A program made the position numbers and the translations under genes. From positions 1-12,505 of the forward strand of contig SKLD01000441.1 in assembly GCA_007123395.1 (NCBI GenBank): a stretch of 12,505 nt of DNA. Direction: 5' to 3'. Every line of letters starts with the position of its first letter. The stretch's first letter is position 1. Below are positions 1 through 6,174 of this stretch, piece by piece. A model generated the notes under the pieces. It saw only the letters and a list, made by a program, of their open reading frames with translations. It did not search any database and was not told where the DNA came from. Source of the stretch: Opitutales bacterium. GTDB lineage: Bacteria > Verrucomicrobiota > Verrucomicrobiia > Opitutales > Oceanipulchritudinaceae.

Positions 1-1341
1 CGAGGGCTCCCTCGGCGTCACCGATGGCGACGAGTCCCGCCGCCCAAAAGGCGGCGGCGTGGCAGTAGATGGAGGCGTTTTCCGTGCTGCCGGGAACCTT
101 CAGGCTGACGCGGTCGACATTCGGACCAGGCCAAAGGCGTTACGGTCGGCGAAGCTGTATTCCATGGCCGCTTCGAGATGGTCGATGAGTGGTGTGCTCC
201 CGCCGTCTCCCCACGGGATCTCCCGCAACAGCTCGTCGGGATTGCCGGAGTGCCGGGCCGCCACACAGCGGGTAATGATCAGCCAGATGCCCCCGTCGTT
301 GTGTTTGAAGTTGACGAGCGGATGATTCGGTTTTTCCCCGGCCCGCGTGTTCCAGACATTGAGGTAGCCGTTGCTCTTCTGGGCGGCGGTCACAGCGTCA
401 AGAAACGGGCGTGCGGCATCGGGGTCGATCAGGCTGTAGCCCATCGCGTCCTGCAGCTCGTTGCGCCACGGAGTGGAAATACCATTACGCCAGAGCCGGG
501 CCATCCAGACCAGCTCCTTTTTCCCCCAGCGGTTGATGTAGCGATTTATCTGTACATCGGGGGTGTCGATCCGCATCCGTTTCTCCAAGTCCCGCCAACG
601 GGCTTCCGCGGCGAGAAAGGCTGCTTCCACTCCGGCCTCTGAGCGCAGGTCGCTGCACGCCTCCGCCGCGGCGTCGGGACTCACAGCCGTTCCCGCGACG
701 ATGGATACGGATGCAGTCTCTCCCGGGACAAGCTTCACCTCAAACTGCAACGCGGCGCAGGAGGGCTTCAGCGCGGACGATCGGGAGGGCAGGGCACGTG
801 CAACGCCGTCCGGCACATTGCCCGGAGGTTGCGCTCCCCATACATCCTCGTCGGAATTTGCGTAGGCATTGGGCTCGCGGGTTGCCGCGGTGAAATGCCA
901 GTTTGCGAGCTGCGATAGCGGCTCGTAGTCCTCGTATGCCGCATGGTGCGGGAAATCGTGACGGAGCAGTAGCTGTCGCCCGGAATCCCAATAACTGCGG
1001 GATCCCATGAATCCGGACTCGGGCAAATACAGGACCTGCGTGAAGGCCAATTCCATTGGGTCCGCGGTGAGGTTGCGCAGAGAAACCGTCCACACTTCGC
1101 GTTGTCCTTCGCAGGGGATGAATACCCGCCATGAGACCTCCAGCCCGTTCTTTCGGCCGGTGATGCAGGTGAAATGCGGTGCGTGCTGACAACGCCACTC
1201 AGCGGTCGCATCCCGGACCGGCCAGCCGGAAGGGCACCTTGCCGTGCCGTCGGCAAAGCGGATCCAGAGGTCTCGCTGCCCGCGCCCCCATGGCAGAATA
1301 CGTGGATGCCGCGACCAGCTCATTCCTTGCCCGAAGGGAGA
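1..1341 (-). pseudogene. GH94-like glycoside phosphorylase, broken (lacks start, apparent internal deletion, frameshifted)
   Basis: Family members phosphorolyse beta-linked disaccharides or oligosaccharides in the cytoplasm. The main frame runs from about 1341 to a stop at 100-102. It begins at SPFGQGMSWSRHPRILPWG, a typical N-terminal beta-sandwich stretch, and continues into the helical-barrel region with NRWGKKELVWMARLW, WRNELQDAMGY and HNDGGIWL, ending at HLEAAMEYSFADRNAFGLV. In the family the DWND motif with the catalytic Asp is expected next. Instead the frame stops. From 130 down to 2 another frame reads VDRVSLKVPGSTENASIYCH and then AAAFWAAGLVAIGDAEGAL, which looks like the C-terminal part of the same family (compare its GxxENxxxxCH or THA motif). 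Roughly 150 residues therefore appear to be missing, and the reading frame changes at the join. The N-terminal end is fused out of frame to a GH13 start. Family assignment is from recognised motifs. The extent of the deletion is inferred. The protein is almost certainly non-functional unless the sequence has errors. Confidence 0.72.
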
Positions 1342-1499
1342 AACCCGCAGTTGTGCATCATCATCAGGTAATCGAGGCGCGAGCGAATACCGTTGAGGTC
1401 GCCGATGCCATCGCCGTTGCTGTCCTGAAAGGTCTGCGGGTAGATCTGGTAGCCGATGGCACGGCCCAGCCAGGCGGGATACGATGGAGGTGTCTTCAT
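1320..1499 (-). pseudogene. GH13 (alpha-amylase family) N-terminal fragment
   Basis: A 59-codon frame starts at ATG (complement of 1497-1499). Residues 16-45 contain GYQIYPQTFQDSNGDGIGDL followed by NGIRSRLDYL. This is the hallmark first beta-strand and loop of GH13 enzymes (alpha-glucosidase, amylosucrase or sucrose-phosphorylase type), which act on alpha-glucosidic bonds. In an intact gene the next residues would be of the KxLGVDAIWLxP type. Here they are MMMHNCGF, which fits a GH94 N-terminal strand, and the frame stops at 1320-1322. The fragment is therefore a GH13 start joined to GH94 sequence at about 1365. The start overlaps the stop of the upstream small ORF (ATGA), so it was probably translationally coupled. 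The fragment is too short to fold as an enzyme. Confidence 0.75.
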
Positions 1500-1609
1500 G
1501 GAAATGGGTTATCGAGGAAAGTGAGCAGACCGCAGAGCGCGAAATTGGCAACGGGCAAGCCGCCCGATTCGCACACCCATGTGCGTGCATTGAGTTTCTT
1601 TTCAGCCAT
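1496..1609 (-). CDS. 37-residue ORF, possibly the remnant of a transporter gene
   Basis: The frame begins at ATG (complement of 1607-1609), reads MAEKKLNARTW and ends at TGA (1496-1498). That stop overlaps the ATG of the GH13 fragment as ATGA, a common arrangement for translationally coupled operon genes. The C-terminal half is mildly hydrophobic (ANFALCGLLTFLD). The N-terminus faintly resembles that of sugar-transporter (MFS-type) proteins found beside glycosidase genes in this phylum, but this rests on a handful of residues. If so, it is the start and end of a longer gene joined by deletion, like its neighbours. It could also be chance. No Shine-Dalgarno sequence precedes it. Confidence 0.3.
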   Translation of the reverse strand: MAEKKLNARTWVCESGGLPVANFALCGLLTFLDNPFP

Positions 1610-1725
1610 GTGGATATGAACGAGTGGTTTTTGCGCACGGTTCTTGCAACGACTTTGTGGTCTCCCGTAATGTCGGTCCTTAGGAGATTCTTCTGGAAAC
1701 AACCTGCATGGGAGAAGGGGTCGAA

Positions 1726-1800
1726 GGTGAACCCTTTGCGGAAGCGGTTGCTCATCCGCCGCCGGGGACAGGAATGTCCCCTCTCCGGGGCGGTGCGGAC
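1726..1800 (+). repeat. Dispersed hairpin repeat, copy 1
   Basis: The core at 1738-1800 starts GCGGAAGCGGTTGCTCATCC and is repeated at 1895-1956 with three differences. A looser match (GGTGAAC) extends it upstream. It contains a 7-bp perfect stem, GGGGACA (1764-1770) and TGTCCCC (1775-1781), closing the loop GGAA. In plus-strand RNA this is a GNRA-type tetraloop. It is extragenic and lies between gene remnants, as expected for a REP-like element. No transposase is visible in the window. Confidence 0.75.
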
Positions 1801-1881
1801 GGGGAGCGGACATGGGCTTCGCGGGTGTCGCCGCAAGCGGCTCGGCACTTGTCCGCGTTCGCAGTTGGGAAGCGTCGGGAC

Positions 1882-1956
1882 GGTGAACGCCTCTGCGGAA
1901 GCGGTTGCTCATCCGCCGCCGGGGACAGAAATGTCCCCTCTCCGGGCGGCGCGGAC
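1882..1956 (+). repeat. Dispersed hairpin repeat, copy 2
   Basis: Second copy, in the same orientation as copy 1, with its core at 1895-1956. The stem GGGGACA (1921-1927) and TGTCCCC (1932-1938) is identical. The loop is GAAA instead of GGAA, and both fit GNRA on the plus strand. The other differences are a one-base deletion in a G run and one T-to-C change near the 3' end. It ends about 60 bp from the 3' end of the GH65 gene. Confidence 0.75.
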
Positions 1957-2014
1957 GAAGAGCCACGTCCGCCTGCCGCAGGTTCAATTGAGCGCGGTTG
2001 ATCAAACTGTGCTT

Positions 2015-3973
2015 CTATACAATTTTAGAACGATTCGTAGCCGGTGAATGCAGTGTCACCCGCAAGGGCCCGGAAGAGGCGCCGGGAGGCGGAGACTCCA
2101 ACCCGTCTTCCCGCACGCGGAGGCCGCCGAATCCCATGAGGAGAAGCTGCAGGAGTCCGCCGATACCGGTGAGGAAGTTCATGCAATCATTCGTGGGGGC
2201 CTCGCTGGCCGTGAAGTAGGGCGGATGAAAATGCGGGAGTAGATCCAGAAAGGACGCCCACGCCTGTTCATAGCGGCCGAGTTCGCAGTCGATGATACCG
2301 TCAATGGCGGCGCCCATCATGATTTTGTTCTTCGGATAATGGGCGCGGTAGTAGTCCACGATGCGGGCTTTGAGGGCCTCCTCCATCGGCATTTCCCACG
2401 GATAAACAAGCAGGGCCGTGTCCGCCTGTTTGATGACGCGGTCGTCGCTCCAGCCTTCAAACTCGGCGATCACGCCGTGCTCTTCATCCCATGGAATGAA
2501 CATTTTCTCCGCGATCTCCCGAAAGCGCTCCACGGGCGCTTCCACGTCGAAGCGCTCGGCGAGTTCCGCCGCCTTTCGCAGCGTCCATGCCGCGCCATAG
2601 TTGGTGCAGGCGTTGTTGTCGCGAATACCCGCATATTCGTCGGGGCAATAGATCCCGAGCAGTTCATAGCGGTCCGCTTCCGCATTGTGCACCGCCCGGC
2701 TGGCCCAGTAGCGGGCCGACTCGAGGATCACGGGAAAGGCTTTCTCGCGCAGGTATTCCGTATCGCCGGTCAGACAGACATAAAACCACTGCGCCCATGC
2801 CACGTCGGAGTTGACGTGGCGCTGCTGGTGGATCTTCGGAAAGGGAACCCATTCCTTGCCGGTGACGGCGGATTCCCACGCAAAGCACGCGCCCTCGTAG
2901 CCGTCCTCCCGCGCGTTTTCCTTCGCTCCTTCCAAGGTTTCATAGCGGTATTCCACCATTCCCCTCGCCACGTCGGGCTGCAGTAGCGCCAAGGCCGGAA
3001 AGACCCAGAAATCCGCGTCCCAGAAAACCCGCCCGAGGTAACCGTCGCCGGAAATACCACAGGGCCCGATCGCCAGCGGGACACCCGACCGGGCCTGGCT
3101 GTAGAGGTGGTAGACGCAGGCGTTGACCAACTGTTGGACAGCCGGATGGGAAACCTCGATCCGCCCCTCCCAAAGCTTGGCCCACGCCTCCTCGTGCGCG
3201 TGCCGGAGAGGGGCCAGATCGACCTTCACAGCGGGCTCGTCGTCGTCGGCGATCCGCACGACGCGTGTCGCCCGGACGGGTTTTCCCGCTTCGATTTTCA
3301 ACCATGTCGACCGCTCCACGCTGCGGTCGGTGACGCGGTCATGGGTGCGATCAGGAGCTTGCCCGTGGGTGTCCAAGCGGCTGGCCATGTACAGGGGGCG
3401 ACGGTCGGGGCCCGCCTTGAGGTGCATTTCCAAGCCGTCGCCAGCCTTCGTTTGAACCGACTGCGCCTGCTCCATCCACCAGGCATCGAATCGCTCGATG
3501 ACTTCAATATACCAACCCTTCTCCGGGATGATTTCCAGCGCAAGCACGGCAAGGTTGGGCTCGCTCCGGGAAACCCACGCGCGGCGACACACCTCGCCCG
3601 ACCAGTGTGATCCCTCCACGCGGTAGCGAGTCTCCACGGTGCCCGTCCTTAGATCGAGTGACTGCCGATAATTGCGAATCTGCTCGCTGTTTCGGCCCAA
3701 AGGCCCCGGATGCCGGAAATCGAGCACCGCCCAAGTGGGCAACTCCATAAGAGCCTCGTTATCCCGCTTGTCCCGCCCCCAGAATCCGTGGCGATACGAC
3801 TGCGAACGCCCGTAGTAGGCCGAGCCATCGCCCCACGGCGAGATGCGCTGGCCGAGCAGGCCATTGCCAATGAAGGCATCGCGGTGTTCCAGCGAAAGCG
3901 GATCGTTTGTCGACAAAACCCACGGATCGGCATCCGTGCGGTCCAGCCAGTCAGGGGAAGGGGAGGTTGTCAT
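2015..3973 (-). CDS. Glycoside hydrolase family 65 protein, hydrolase-type (ATHL1-like)
   Basis: GH65 enzymes cleave alpha-glucosides such as trehalose, kojibiose, maltose or glucosyl-galactose. This protein has 652 residues and no signal peptide, so it is probably cytoplasmic. The N-terminal beta-sandwich covers about 1-260 and the (alpha/alpha)6 barrel about 270-620. The barrel contains GYLGRVFWDADFW (311-323), YRYETLEGAKENA (342-354), AWES (365-368), CPDEY (443-447), NNACTNYGAAW (453-463) and KQAD (515-518). Asp319, Glu446 and Glu591 fit, in context and spacing, the three acidic residues described for human ATHL1. The glycine- and histidine-rich phosphate site of GH65 phosphorylases is not apparent, so hydrolysis is more likely than phosphorolysis. 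The C-terminal domain after GLRVREDGL is only about 28 residues and may be truncated. The ATG at 3971-3973 is chosen because the family N-terminus follows it. AGGGGA lies about 14 nt upstream. An earlier in-frame ATG (4043-4045) adds unconserved sequence. Substrate unknown. Confidence 0.85.
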   Translation of the reverse strand: MTTSPSPDWLDRTDADPWVLSTNDPLSLEHRDAFIGNGLLGQRISPWGDGSAYYGRSQSYRHGFWGRDKRDNEALMELPTWAVLDFRHPGPLGRNSEQIRNYRQSLDLRTGTVETRYRVEGSHWSGEVCRRAWVSRSEPNLAVLALEIIPEKGWYIEVIERFDAWWMEQAQSVQTKAGDGLEMHLKAGPDRRPLYMASRLDTHGQAPDRTHDRVTDRSVERSTWLKIEAGKPVRATRVVRIADDDEPAVKVDLAPLRHAHEEAWAKLWEGRIEVSHPAVQQLVNACVYHLYSQARSGVPLAIGPCGISGDGYLGRVFWDADFWVFPALALLQPDVARGMVEYRYETLEGAKENAREDGYEGACFAWESAVTGKEWVPFPKIHQQRHVNSDVAWAQWFYVCLTGDTEYLREKAFPVILESARYWASRAVHNAEADRYELLGIYCPDEYAGIRDNNACTNYGAAWTLRKAAELAERFDVEAPVERFREIAEKMFIPWDEEHGVIAEFEGWSDDRVIKQADTALLVYPWEMPMEEALKARIVDYYRAHYPKNKIMMGAAIDGIIDCELGRYEQAWASFLDLLPHFHPPYFTASEAPTNDCMNFLTGIGGLLQLLLMGFGGLRVREDGLESPPPGASSGPLRVTLHSPATNRSKIV

Positions 3974-4082
3974 TGTAAAGCGACATTCCCCTAAGCAAAT
4001 GCGGGTTTTCAAGCAATATTCGGCGAACGTCGACGTATTGCACATCCAAGTGGTGCCAAAATCCTTGGCCCAGTCCCTCAGG

Positions 4083-4394
4083 TTACCGTTGATACTTTGG
4101 CAACCGTTTCGCCGCTTTGCGACCCAAATTGGATCTTGGGAAGGTCCAGTAGAGGGTAGGGCTGGGAGAGTCGAACGTGATCTGTCGACGGAACCAACTG
4201 GTCAGCGTCTTGAAACCATTTGCGCCGGAAGGGAAAGGATGGCATATCCGGACTTTCGCAAGAGGTTGCCTGCCCTCTATGGCAACGGCGTGCCAGGCGA
4301 GGCGGCGGTCAAGGTCTGCGGTGTGTCCAATGTAGAGGCGCGCGGCGGGTTTTTGCAGGATGTAGGTGTGTAAGATAGGTGATTTTTCGTTCAC
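4083..4394 (-). pseudogene. GIY-YIG nuclease domain remnant
   Basis: A 103-residue frame can start at GTG (complement of 4392-4394). Residues 9-35 read HTYILQKPAARLYIGHTADL then DRRLAWH, a clear UvrC-like GIY-YIG core with the YIL and YIG strands and the conserved Arg. Small single-domain proteins of this class normally run 85-100 residues with a KxGPW-type middle and a C-terminal E-x-x-IK helix that supplies the metal-binding Glu. After residue about 37 none of that can be seen in any of the three frames, so the gene is probably decayed or has a replaced C-terminus. It lies about 55 bp downstream of tRNA-Asn on the same strand, a position where such genes often occur. If the C-terminal sequence is real it would be a divergent member. 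Confidence 0.55.
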
Positions 4395-4450
4395 TTTTTG
4401 GCGGCCGAAAAAAGATGTTGGCTGCCATGAGGCGTGCGCACCGGCAAAGT

Positions 4451-4525
4451 TGGCTGCCCGGGCAGGATTCGAACCTGCGACCAAGTGGTTAACAGCCACC
4501 TGCTCTACCGCTGAGCTACCGGGCA
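4451..4525 (-). tRNA. tRNA-Asn (anticodon GTT)
   Basis: On the minus strand it begins TGCCCGGTAGCTCAGCGGTA. The acceptor stem TGCCCGG pairs with CCGGGCA, followed by discriminator G and an encoded CCA. The D arm is GCTCAGCGGTAGAGC. The anticodon arm is GGTGG-CTGTTAA-CCACT, giving anticodon GTT. The T arm is GCAGG-TTCGAAT-CCTGC. All stems are intact. A decayed second copy lies 19 bp upstream. Confidence 0.96.
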
Positions 4526-4544
4526 ATGAAAGGTTGAAAGAACG
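4503..4544 (-). repeat. 42-bp direct repeat, unit A (tRNA-Asn 5' part plus leader)
   Basis: Identical to 4580-4621. On the minus strand it comprises the ~19-bp leader CGTTCTTTCAACCTTTCAT and the first ~23 bases of tRNA-Asn (acceptor 5' strand and most of the D arm). It reflects a tandem duplication of the tRNA with its leader. Confidence 0.9.
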
Positions 4545-4602
4545 ACCGGCGGCCAAGCGGTTAATCCCGCTTTGCGGGACTCTACCGCTGAGCTACCGGG
4601 CA
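4545..4602 (-). pseudogene. Decayed second tRNA-Asn copy
   Basis: The first 23 bases match tRNA-Asn exactly (TGCCCGGTAGCTCAGCGGTA and onward). The part after the anticodon is also recognisable: TTAACCGCTTGGCCGCCGGT against TTAACCACTTGGTCGCAGGT. Between them the sequence differs and contains a perfect 6-bp hairpin, TCCCGC-AAA-GCGGGA (plus-strand 4565-4579). The anticodon stem can still form as AGCGG/CCGCT, but with a six-base loop (GATTAA). The T loop, the 3' T stem and the 3' acceptor strand are missing and replaced by the leader of the good tRNA. It cannot make a normal tRNA. Confidence 0.8.
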
Positions 4603-4621
4603 ATGAAAGGTTGAAAGAACG
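4580..4621 (-). repeat. 42-bp direct repeat, unit B (pseudo-tRNA 5' part plus leader)
   Basis: Perfect copy of 4503-4544. It supplies the leader and 5' part of the decayed tRNA-Asn. The two units are 77 bp apart, start to start. Confidence 0.9.
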
Positions 4622-4662
4622 GGATTCGCGGCGGGCTGCCACGCAGCCTTGATATGGACGGA

Positions 4663-4707
4663 GCGCCCCGCGAAACAAAGCTGAAGAGGAAAGCTGGGGC
4701 GGGGCGC
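4663..4707. other. Long inverted repeat in the tRNA-rplY gap
   Basis: GCGCCCCGC (4663-4671) and GCGGGGCGC (4699-4707) form a perfect 9-bp stem with a 27-base loop. The next gene is divergent from the tRNA. No T run follows on either strand, so it does not look like a classic terminator. It could be an operator or a leader structure upstream of rplY. Function unknown. No convincing -35/-10 pair was found in 4604-4839. Confidence 0.3.
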
Positions 4708-4839
4708 GGGTGTCAAGCCCGGGAGCGAAGAAAATTTTCGGACAGCGCGGGAAAAAGAGATTGCATCGGAAGATTGGACGGGTTTGCCTTTCCGTTTTTC
4801 TCCGGCGCAAGGGCCGGGGGCGAACACGTTGATATTGTT

Positions 4840-5505
4840 ATGAAACAGGTACGGCTCAATGCCAGTTTGCGCACGGAAAATGGAACTGCCGCGGCGAAGC
4901 GATTCCGCTTGGCGGGAAAGATTCCGTCGGTGATTTACGGGGAGTCCGGGGTGACTCATCTGTTGGTGGACTCCCATGATTTTGCCATGGCGTGGCGCGA
5001 TATCGCCGGTCGCGCGGCGCTCATCGAGCTGCACCACGGCGGGGAAGACGGTAAGGATGAGTCGCAGTTCGCGATCATTCAAGAAGCGCAACGCAATCCC
5101 CGCACGGACGCGTTTGAGCACATTGACTTTAAAGAGATTGTGCGGGGCAAGCCGATGGAGTCGGAGGTGCCGGTCATTACCAAGGGCGTCTGCCCCGGTG
5201 TGAAAAACGGAGGCATTCTCGAGGTCCATGCGGATACTTTGGAAGTGCGCTGCCGCCCGCGCGACCTTCCTGAGTCGATCACGGTCGACGTGACGCAGTT
5301 GCAGATTGGCAGGTCGATCCACGTGCGTGAGATCACCGCCCCCGAGGGGGTCGAGATTTTGACCGGCGGCGACGAAGTGGCGGTGGCCTGCGTGGGAGCG
5401 CACGCCGGTCGCGACGAGTCGCTGGACGCCATCGCCGAGGACGCCGAACCGGAACTGGTCGGCAGGGCGAAGGACGACGACGAAGAGGATAAGGAGGAGG
5501 ACTGA
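4840..5505 (+). CDS. rplY: Large ribosomal subunit protein bL25 (TL5/CTC form)
   Basis: This protein binds 5S rRNA in the large ribosomal subunit. It has 221 residues, the long two-domain form. The bL25 domain occupies about 1-90 (MKQVRLNASLRTENG, KRFRLAGKIPSVIYG, HIDF). The C-terminal CTC beta-domain covers about 95-185 (LEVRCRPRDLPESITVDVT, GRSIHVREI). A very acidic tail follows (DDDEEDKEED). The frame is open back to 4654, but ATG 4840 is chosen because the family N-terminus starts there. No Shine-Dalgarno sequence is visible. A small hairpin (CCGGC 4802-4806, GCCGG 4813-4817) lies upstream. It is the first gene of the housekeeping block and is followed 69 bp later by pth, a common pairing. 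Confidence 0.95.
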   Translation: MKQVRLNASLRTENGTAAAKRFRLAGKIPSVIYGESGVTHLLVDSHDFAMAWRDIAGRAALIELHHGGEDGKDESQFAIIQEAQRNPRTDAFEHIDFKEIVRGKPMESEVPVITKGVCPGVKNGGILEVHADTLEVRCRPRDLPESITVDVTQLQIGRSIHVREITAPEGVEILTGGDEVAVACVGAHAGRDESLDAIAEDAEPELVGRAKDDDEEDKEED

Positions 5506-5526
5506 TCCTCCGCTCGCGGCGGGAGG
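5496..5526 (+). promoter_or_regulatory. Two mutually exclusive hairpins at the rplY stop codon
   Basis: GGAGGA (5496-5501) pairs perfectly with TCCTCC (5506-5511) around the stop codon. The same CCTCC (5507-5511) can instead pair with GGAGG (5522-5526), followed by TGTTTTC. Only one of the two can form at a time, as in an attenuator. Whether it acts between rplY and pth is unknown; it could be incidental in GC-rich sequence. Confidence 0.3.
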
Positions 5527-5574
5527 TGTTTTCGCACTGGCGGCGCTTCCCTGTTTTGTTCTTTTTCAACTTCC

Positions 5575-6174
5575 ATGACGGTGCGTGTTATCGCGGGGCT
5601 CGGCAATCCGGGCGAACGCTACGACGGAACACGCCACAACGCGGGATTCGCCGTGGTCGACGCCCTTGCGCAGAGCGAGGGGGCGGTTTGGCGCGGGTCC
5701 GCGCGTTTCAGTGCCCACACCGCAGACGTCGTCATTGCCGGCAAACCGGTCACACTCGTGAAGCCGCAGGCGTTCATGAACCGCAGCGGACAGGTTATCG
5801 GCGAGTTGTTCCGCTTCTACAAGTGGCGGCCCGAGGAGCTTTTGACGGTGGCGGATGAGTTCCAGATCCCGGTGGGTGCGGCCAAGCTTACCATCGGGGG
5901 AAGCGCGGGCGGGCACAACGGTTTGGCCGACATCATCGCGCGCGTCGGCGCGGGATTTACGCGTTACCGGATCGGCGTCGGTCCGGAGACAAAACCGCTC
6001 ATGGATATCGCTGATTTCGTCTTGCGGCCTTTCGCCCCGGACGAACACGAGCGCTTCCGGTCTGCTCTCCCGGGTTTTGTGGAGGGCCTGCGTCTTATCG
6101 TGCGTGCCGGACCGCTGCTCGCCATGAACCATCTCAATCGAAAACCAAACAATAATGAGCGCAACGCTGACTAA
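5575..6174 (+). CDS. pth: Peptidyl-tRNA hydrolase
   Basis: The enzyme releases tRNA from prematurely dropped peptidyl-tRNA in the cytoplasm. At 199 residues it is normal family length. It has VIAGLGNPGERYDGTRHNAGF at the N-terminus, with Asn11 and catalytic His21. Asn69 lies in KPQAFMNRSG, Asp94 in VADEF, and Asn115 in GGSAGGHNGL. These match the E. coli active-site residues N10, H20, N68, D93 and N114. The ATG directly precedes the conserved start. The 5' context TTTTTCAACTTCC has no Shine-Dalgarno sequence. The 3' end overlaps rpsF by 20 bp, suggesting coupled translation. Confidence 0.97.
   Translation: MTVRVIAGLGNPGERYDGTRHNAGFAVVDALAQSEGAVWRGSARFSAHTADVVIAGKPVTLVKPQAFMNRSGQVIGELFRFYKWRPEELLTVADEFQIPVGAAKLTIGGSAGGHNGLADIIARVGAGFTRYRIGVGPETKPLMDIADFVLRPFAPDEHERFRSALPGFVEGLRLIVRAGPLLAMNHLNRKPNNNERNAD

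Larger units (their letters stand above)
1610..2014. other. Non-coding stretch with two hairpin repeats, downstream of the GH65 gene
   Basis: Longer frames cross this stretch on both strands, but they are low-complexity translations of the repeats and match nothing I recognise. The contents are the two ~63-bp repeat copies listed separately and, between them, a 7-bp inverted repeat (GCGGACA at 1806-1812, TGTCCGC at 1850-1856). No convincing promoter for the minus-strand remnants was found. Confidence 0.5.

Noticed and set aside
1640..1670. TTGC...GCAA inverted motif on the minus strand as a LacI-type operator before the sugar-gene remnants
   Set aside because: The half-sites are four bases, the spacing does not match LacI-family operators, and no promoter is evident.
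1342..1848. Upstream extension of the GH94 frame to about 1848 on the minus strand
   Set aside because: Before ~1341 this frame translates the repeat and the GH13 segment out of frame (Arg/Pro-rich, no family similarity). The correct frame there is GH13.
4151..4180. T-arm-like sequence GTTCGACTCTCCC on the minus strand inside the GIY-YIG remnant, suggesting another tRNA or an att site
   Set aside because: No matching 5' T stem, anticodon arm or acceptor partner could be found. The likeness is limited to about ten bases.
4761..4800. TTGCAT as a possible -35 box for the rplY operon
   Set aside because: No -10-like hexamer at 16-18 bp spacing, so a promoter cannot be supported.
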